A stretch of 9,212 nt of DNA from Candidatus Collierbacteria bacterium. Its GTDB lineage: Bacteria > Patescibacteriota > Microgenomatia > UBA1400 > MFAQ01. Under the pieces are notes generated by a model that worked only from the letters and a program-made list of their open reading frames with translations, was not told the DNA's origin and ran no database searches. The stretch's first letter is position 1. Each line of letters opens with the position of its first letter. Shown one piece after another: positions 6,545 to 9,212 of this stretch. Location: NCBI GenBank assembly GCA_903873735.1, contig CAIQPO010000052.1:1-9212 (forward strand). Direction: 5' to 3'. A program made the translations under genes and the position numbers.

Positions 6545-6846
6545 TATTTTTTGAGTTTTTCGAGATTTTTCCTGATAGTTCTTTTGGCCTTGTCTTTGAC
6601 TGAAACTATCGTGTCTAGTAGTACTTTGCCGGTTTCACTAATATTTACAGGACAAGCTGGTAGGTTCATGTCAAACTTAACCTGGTAACCACTTCTGGTG
6701 ATTTTCTCAATTGATAAAGAGGCAATTTTTAAGTCATCTTGATAATGCTTAAGGTATTTTTCGAGACTTTTTTCAAACTTGACTTCAATCTTTTGCTTTA
6801 ACCTGTCACTTATCTTTAACTTTTGCTCGTTGAAGATTATCTTCAT
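6541..6846 (-). CDS. HPF/RaiA-type ribosome hibernation factor, short form
   Basis: A basic 101-residue protein resembling the short sigma-54-modulation/HPF family, which binds in the decoding region of the 30S subunit and silences ribosomes in starvation. Supporting features: size near 100, an MKIIFNEQKLKISDRLKQKI start (beta strand then helix, as in 'ITGRHLEITPALREYVEEK'), a KFEKSLEKYLKHY helix, an alternating strand stretch SLSIEKITRSGYQVKFDMNL, and a closing lysine-rich helix (DKAKRTIRKNLEKLKKY). The C-terminal dimerisation domain of long HPF is absent. Identification is by pattern only. A TTG start nine codons upstream would include the -10 box in the gene, so the ATG at 6844-6846 is preferred; TATAAT lies exactly 6 bases before it, predicting a leaderless message. 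The stop codon shares three bases with that of the converging gene. Confidence 0.65.
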   Translation of the reverse strand: MKIIFNEQKLKISDRLKQKIEVKFEKSLEKYLKHYQDDLKIASLSIEKITRSGYQVKFDMNLPACPVNISETGKVLLDTIVSVKDKAKRTIRKNLEKLKKY

Positions 6847-6852
6847 AACTAG

Positions 6853-6858
6853 ATTATA
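6853..6858 (-). promoter_or_regulatory. Consensus -10 box of the HPF-like gene
   Basis: On the minus strand TATAAT is followed by CTAGTT and then the ATG at 6846, so transcription should begin on the start codon itself. Its -35 position at 17-base spacing coincides exactly with the -10 box of the divergent gene (6876-6881). Confidence 0.7.
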
Positions 6859-6875
6859 AACATAAAAATTCAAGT

Positions 6876-6881
6876 TATACT
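6876..6881 (+). promoter_or_regulatory. -10 box of the CAP-domain gene
   Basis: TATACT lies 9 bases before the ATG at 6891 and would start transcription about 3 bases before it. Its -35 position at 17-base spacing falls exactly on the HPF -10 box (6853-6858). Confidence 0.55.
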
Positions 6882-6890
6882 GAAGTTAAG

Positions 6891-7823
6891 ATGTTCAAGA
6901 TTCTTCTAAGATCTGTGGTGTTTGTGTTGGCCATATTGATCTTGATTTACGGATATAAAAGGATTGATTTAAGAAAAAACTTAAACGAAAAACTTGCCGA
7001 CGGAATATCTATTCCTGTTTTTATAAATGAGCAAAAAGAATCACTTCCAGACTGGTCTGTTGATGAGTTAGTTGGCAAGATTAATCAAAAGAGGCAAGAG
7101 CTTGGATTGAAGGTACTGTCTGTTAATCCTAGTTTAAACAAAGCAGCTAAGTCGAGATTGTCGGTGATTAAAGACTACGAAGATATCTTGGGAGAGCAAA
7201 CCGGCATAACAAGAGAACAATCACTGACTGCTGTTAAGTTTGAATATGGATGGGTGGGAGATTTGTTGGTGGCTGATTTTTTCAAAACAAATGATCCAAT
7301 CGATTACTGGATGTCTATCGACAACGCCAAAAAGACAATTTCAGAAAAAAATTTTACAGACATAGGGGTGGCATTGACACAGAATGAGGAAAGAGTCACT
7401 GCTTATGCAATACTTGCCTCAAAAAAGAAGGTGGCTACGAATACGTCAAATAAAGTATCATGGGGTGGTCCAGACCTATGGAAAGAGGTTAACAGAAGAA
7501 GAGTTGAGTCTGGTGTTAATCCCCTATCTCAGAAGGACGAACTCTGCACCATTGCAGCTATCAGGCTAAATCAACTTCTCGATAAAAATTCCTTAGATAA
7601 TCATGAAGGTTTCTCTCCTACTTTAGCCAGAGAAGACCTGCAATGGATTTCTCAAAAATACAATATCAGTGAGTTTTTGGTGTCTGGATACAAAACAGCA
7701 GAGGAATCGGTAAAAGCTTGGGAATCCACTCTCGGCCATAAGAAATTAATAAGTGGTGGAGAATATGTTTGGGGCTGTGTCTACGCTCAAAATTCGTTTG
7801 GAGTAGCAATTGCGGCTTATTAG
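6891..7823 (+). CDS. Membrane-anchored protein with two CAP (SCP/PR1-like) domains
   Basis: A 310-residue protein with an N-terminal hydrophobic anchor (about 5-21) and a short basic stretch after it, so the bulk should lie outside the membrane. Two CAP-like domains follow. The first (about 56-176) keeps the INQKRQELGLKVLSVNPSLNKAAKSR opening and the closing FTDIGVAL strand but lacks the His/Glu cavity residues. The second (about 195-310) is closer to the family: WKEVNRRRVESGVNPL, ELCTIAAIRLNQL, NHEGF (H238), SEFLVSGY (E261), WESTLGHKKLI (H283) and a closing FGVAIAAY strand. C219 and C296, the only cysteines, could form a disulfide. Bacterial CAP proteins have few proven activities, so I give no function beyond an exported surface protein. 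Followed after 63 bases by a sensor gene on the same strand. Confidence 0.82.
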   Translation: MFKILLRSVVFVLAILILIYGYKRIDLRKNLNEKLADGISIPVFINEQKESLPDWSVDELVGKINQKRQELGLKVLSVNPSLNKAAKSRLSVIKDYEDILGEQTGITREQSLTAVKFEYGWVGDLLVADFFKTNDPIDYWMSIDNAKKTISEKNFTDIGVALTQNEERVTAYAILASKKKVATNTSNKVSWGGPDLWKEVNRRRVESGVNPLSQKDELCTIAAIRLNQLLDKNSLDNHEGFSPTLAREDLQWISQKYNISEFLVSGYKTAEESVKAWESTLGHKKLISGGEYVWGCVYAQNSFGVAIAAY

Positions 7824-7886
7824 TTTTTGGAATATTATTATGTTAGATATCTTTCTGTTTGGTGCGTGTTACTAAGTATCACTGAG

Positions 7887-8885
7887 ATGAAAATAAAGAT
7901 AAAGTTGCTGTCGCTTGGACTTGTGTTAAGTATTCTGGGTACAGTTTGGGTAATTGGAAACAATTCAGATACCATTCAAAGGCATTTTGTAGATAATCTA
8001 AAAACCTCCCTAACAGAACAGCTTGGATTGCTGTCTAGAGAGGTTGATTTGGCAATGATCGAAGGTCAGGCAGTAGCAACAGGACTTTCAAAAAATGAGG
8101 TGATAATTTCGTATTTTTCTAATAATGCCACATCAAAAGAAGTACTTAAGGTTTTTAGCACATCAAATACAGGAAACACTTTCTCTGCCTATTACCTGCT
8201 AGATCCTCAGGGGCAAGCTGTGGTTTCAACAGATCCTGACTTTGTTGGTCATAATTTTTCCTTCAGAAGATATTATAGCGATGCAAAGGAAGGAGCTTCT
8301 GTATTAGAAGCTGCTCTGGGAACAATCAGTAAACGCATGGGGTATTATTTTTCAAAAGCAGTAATGGATAAAGATGGACGTTTATTGGGTGTGGTGGTAG
8401 CTAAGATGGAGCCGTTGAGTATAAACAGATTAATACAGGCGGCTCATCTCAATAAATATGGCAAATTGATGCTTACGAATGAAAATGGGGTGATTCTTTA
8501 CGCTGATAAACCTGAAAGAATCTACATGAGTCTTGCTCCTTTATCTAATATAGTCCTGGAGACTGAACAAAAAACTAGATTTTTAGGAGTGAATATCAAT
8601 TCGGTTGGGTATGAGGAGGCGGCTGACATAATAAAGAATTACTCTACGCAAGAAACAGTGGAGTTTTTTTGTGAAGATGACCAAGAGTACGAAATCGCCA
8701 GTGTCACCAGAATAGGAAATAGAAAATTCTTTTTAGTACTGGAAACCGAATTGGACTCTGTCAAGGAGAACATTTCCGGTTCAATTTATTCTTTGAATTT
8801 AAGACAGGCTATACTTGTGATTTTCTCAGCAATATCGGTGATATTTTCTGTGTTACTACTAAGATCAGTAGAAAAGTCTAGATAA
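7887..8885 (+). CDS. Double-Cache (dCache) extracellular sensor with no output domain
   Basis: A 332-residue membrane protein with segments at about 7-24 and 307-325 flanking a large outer domain. The outer domain reads like the dCache sensor of DctB-type histidine kinases: AYYLLDPQGQAVVSTDPDFVG (about 101-121), FSFRRYY (124-130), GYYFSKAV (152-159), GRLLGVVVAKMEPLSI (about 164-179), then a smaller membrane-proximal part with LMLTNENGVILY (about 194-205) and FFLVLETEL. Small organic ligands are usual for this fold, but the ligand here is unknown. After the second membrane segment only about 7 residues remain (RSVEKSR), so there is no HAMP, kinase, GGDEF or methyl-accepting part. I start at ATG 7887; a TTG at 7827 would add 20 partly hydrophobic residues. 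Its stop directly abuts that of the converging pilin-like gene. Probably co-transcribed with the CAP gene; no clear promoter of its own. Confidence 0.85.
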   Translation: MKIKIKLLSLGLVLSILGTVWVIGNNSDTIQRHFVDNLKTSLTEQLGLLSREVDLAMIEGQAVATGLSKNEVIISYFSNNATSKEVLKVFSTSNTGNTFSAYYLLDPQGQAVVSTDPDFVGHNFSFRRYYSDAKEGASVLEAALGTISKRMGYYFSKAVMDKDGRLLGVVVAKMEPLSINRLIQAAHLNKYGKLMLTNENGVILYADKPERIYMSLAPLSNIVLETEQKTRFLGVNINSVGYEEAADIIKNYSTQETVEFFCEDDQEYEIASVTRIGNRKFFLVLETELDSVKENISGSIYSLNLRQAILVIFSAISVIFSVLLLRSVEKSR

Positions 8886-9212
8886 CTAAGGTTTGCAAGT
8901 AGTAGTGCCCGTCTTCGAGGTGACACAGACCTGATATCCTGATCCGTCTTCAGAGAGAGTGTATTCCAGTTTTTCAAATCCATATTCTGGGATTTTTCGC
9001 AACTGATCTGGAACAAGATCAGAAATCTGTTTTGGATACTCACCTTTTTCCGCGTAATATCTTTCTATTGCGTTGTTTACAGATATGAGTGTGTTTTCTG
9101 CTGACAGATCTTGAGCCTTAGACATTTGCCCTACAGGATTAACTGCAATCATAGCAATTGCAGGGATTACAAAGAAAATTAATACAAATCCAATGAATCC
9201 TGATAGGGAGAA
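8886..9212 (-). CDS. Type IV pilin-like protein (N-terminus beyond window)
   Basis: An open frame running off the right edge; 108 residues are visible. It begins FSLSGFIGF and continues as a hydrophobic helix of about 23 residues, then AVNPVGQMSKAQD, NAIERYYAEKGEYP and a C-terminal SGYQVCVTSKTGTTTCKP with C96 and C106 (visible numbering), which could close a disulfide loop as in many pilins. The NPVxQ...AIxRYY...YP pattern is common in the pilins and pseudopilins of Patescibacteria. The expected prepilin cleavage glycine would be just outside the window. In place of the conserved Glu at mature position 5 there is a glycine. An internal ATG at 9150-9152 would remove the membrane helix and is not the real start. 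It could be a minor pilin, a pseudopilin of a secretion or uptake system, or a membrane protein derived from one. Confidence 0.75.
   Translation of the reverse strand, partial: FSLSGFIGFVLIFFVIPAIAMIAVNPVGQMSKAQDLSAENTLISVNNAIERYYAEKGEYPKQISDLVPDQLRKIPEYGFEKLEYTLSEDGSGYQVCVTSKTGTTTCKP

Noticed and set aside
6525..6570. Possible intrinsic terminator after the unknown gene (CTCGAA pairing with TTCGAG, then ATTTTT)
   Set aside because: The stem is only 6 bp with a loop of about 28 bases, inside an AT-rich lysine-coding region of the opposite gene; too weak to call.
6847..6873. TTG start giving a 110-residue HPF-like protein
   Set aside because: The extension would translate across the TATAAT box, and the HPF family normally begins near the ATG at 6846.
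7827..7886. TTG start adding 20 residues to the Cache sensor
   Set aside because: The ATG at 7887 gives a normal basic N-terminus followed by a membrane helix; the extension reads as non-family sequence, although the close spacing to the previous stop leaves some doubt.
9150..9152. ATG as the start of an 88-residue soluble protein
   Set aside because: The frame stays open upstream to the window edge and encodes a pilin-type hydrophobic helix in register with the NPV motif, so the gene is partial, not short.

Overview
The window looks like a piece of a small-genome Candidate Phyla Radiation (Patescibacteria) bacterium. This is an inference from several signs: AT-rich sequence by eye, very tight gene packing, a truncated type IV pilin-like protein with the 'NPVxQ...AIERYY...YP' pattern common in these bacteria, a DUF2130 protein, and an apparent lack of Shine-Dalgarno sequences. 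The standard bacterial code fits: one gene ends in TGA, the rest in TAA or TAG, and no conserved domain is interrupted by TGA. I see no rRNA, tRNA, CRISPR array, insertion sequence or integrase.

Layout. Positions 1-703 (-) hold the N-terminal two thirds of queA (tRNA queuosine synthesis), cut by the window edge. Just upstream and probably co-transcribed is a small PD-(D/E)XK, RecB/Cas4-like nuclease with a 2+2 cysteine pattern (718-1488, -). Divergent from it is pyruvate kinase (1542-2954, +), which meets a DUF2130 coiled-coil/nuclease-fold protein tail to tail (2955-4079, -). Next is an ABC exporter half-transporter with an ATM1-like signature (4099-5826, -). It is divergent from a single-cluster ferredoxin (5860-6093, +), which overlaps an unrecognised 152-residue soluble protein (6086-6544, +). 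That gene meets a short HPF/RaiA-type ribosome hibernation factor (6541-6846, -). The last third is a cell-surface block: a membrane-anchored tandem CAP-domain protein (6891-7823, +), an orphan double-Cache sensor with no output domain (7887-8885, +), and a pilin-like protein whose N-terminus lies beyond the window (8886-9212, -).

The strongest unlisted signal is gene expression architecture. Several genes have a good -10 hexamer placed so that transcription should begin at, or within a few bases of, the start codon. For DUF2130, ferredoxin and HPF the gap is exactly 6 bases. This suggests leaderless mRNAs. All three convergent junctions have zero or negative spacing, which leaves no room for intergenic terminators. 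Two of the divergent junctions have overlapping or interlocked promoters. Other points of interest are a Ser-to-Lys change in the potassium-site motif of pyruvate kinase, the loss of Glu5 in the pilin-like protein, and the orphan Cache receptor.
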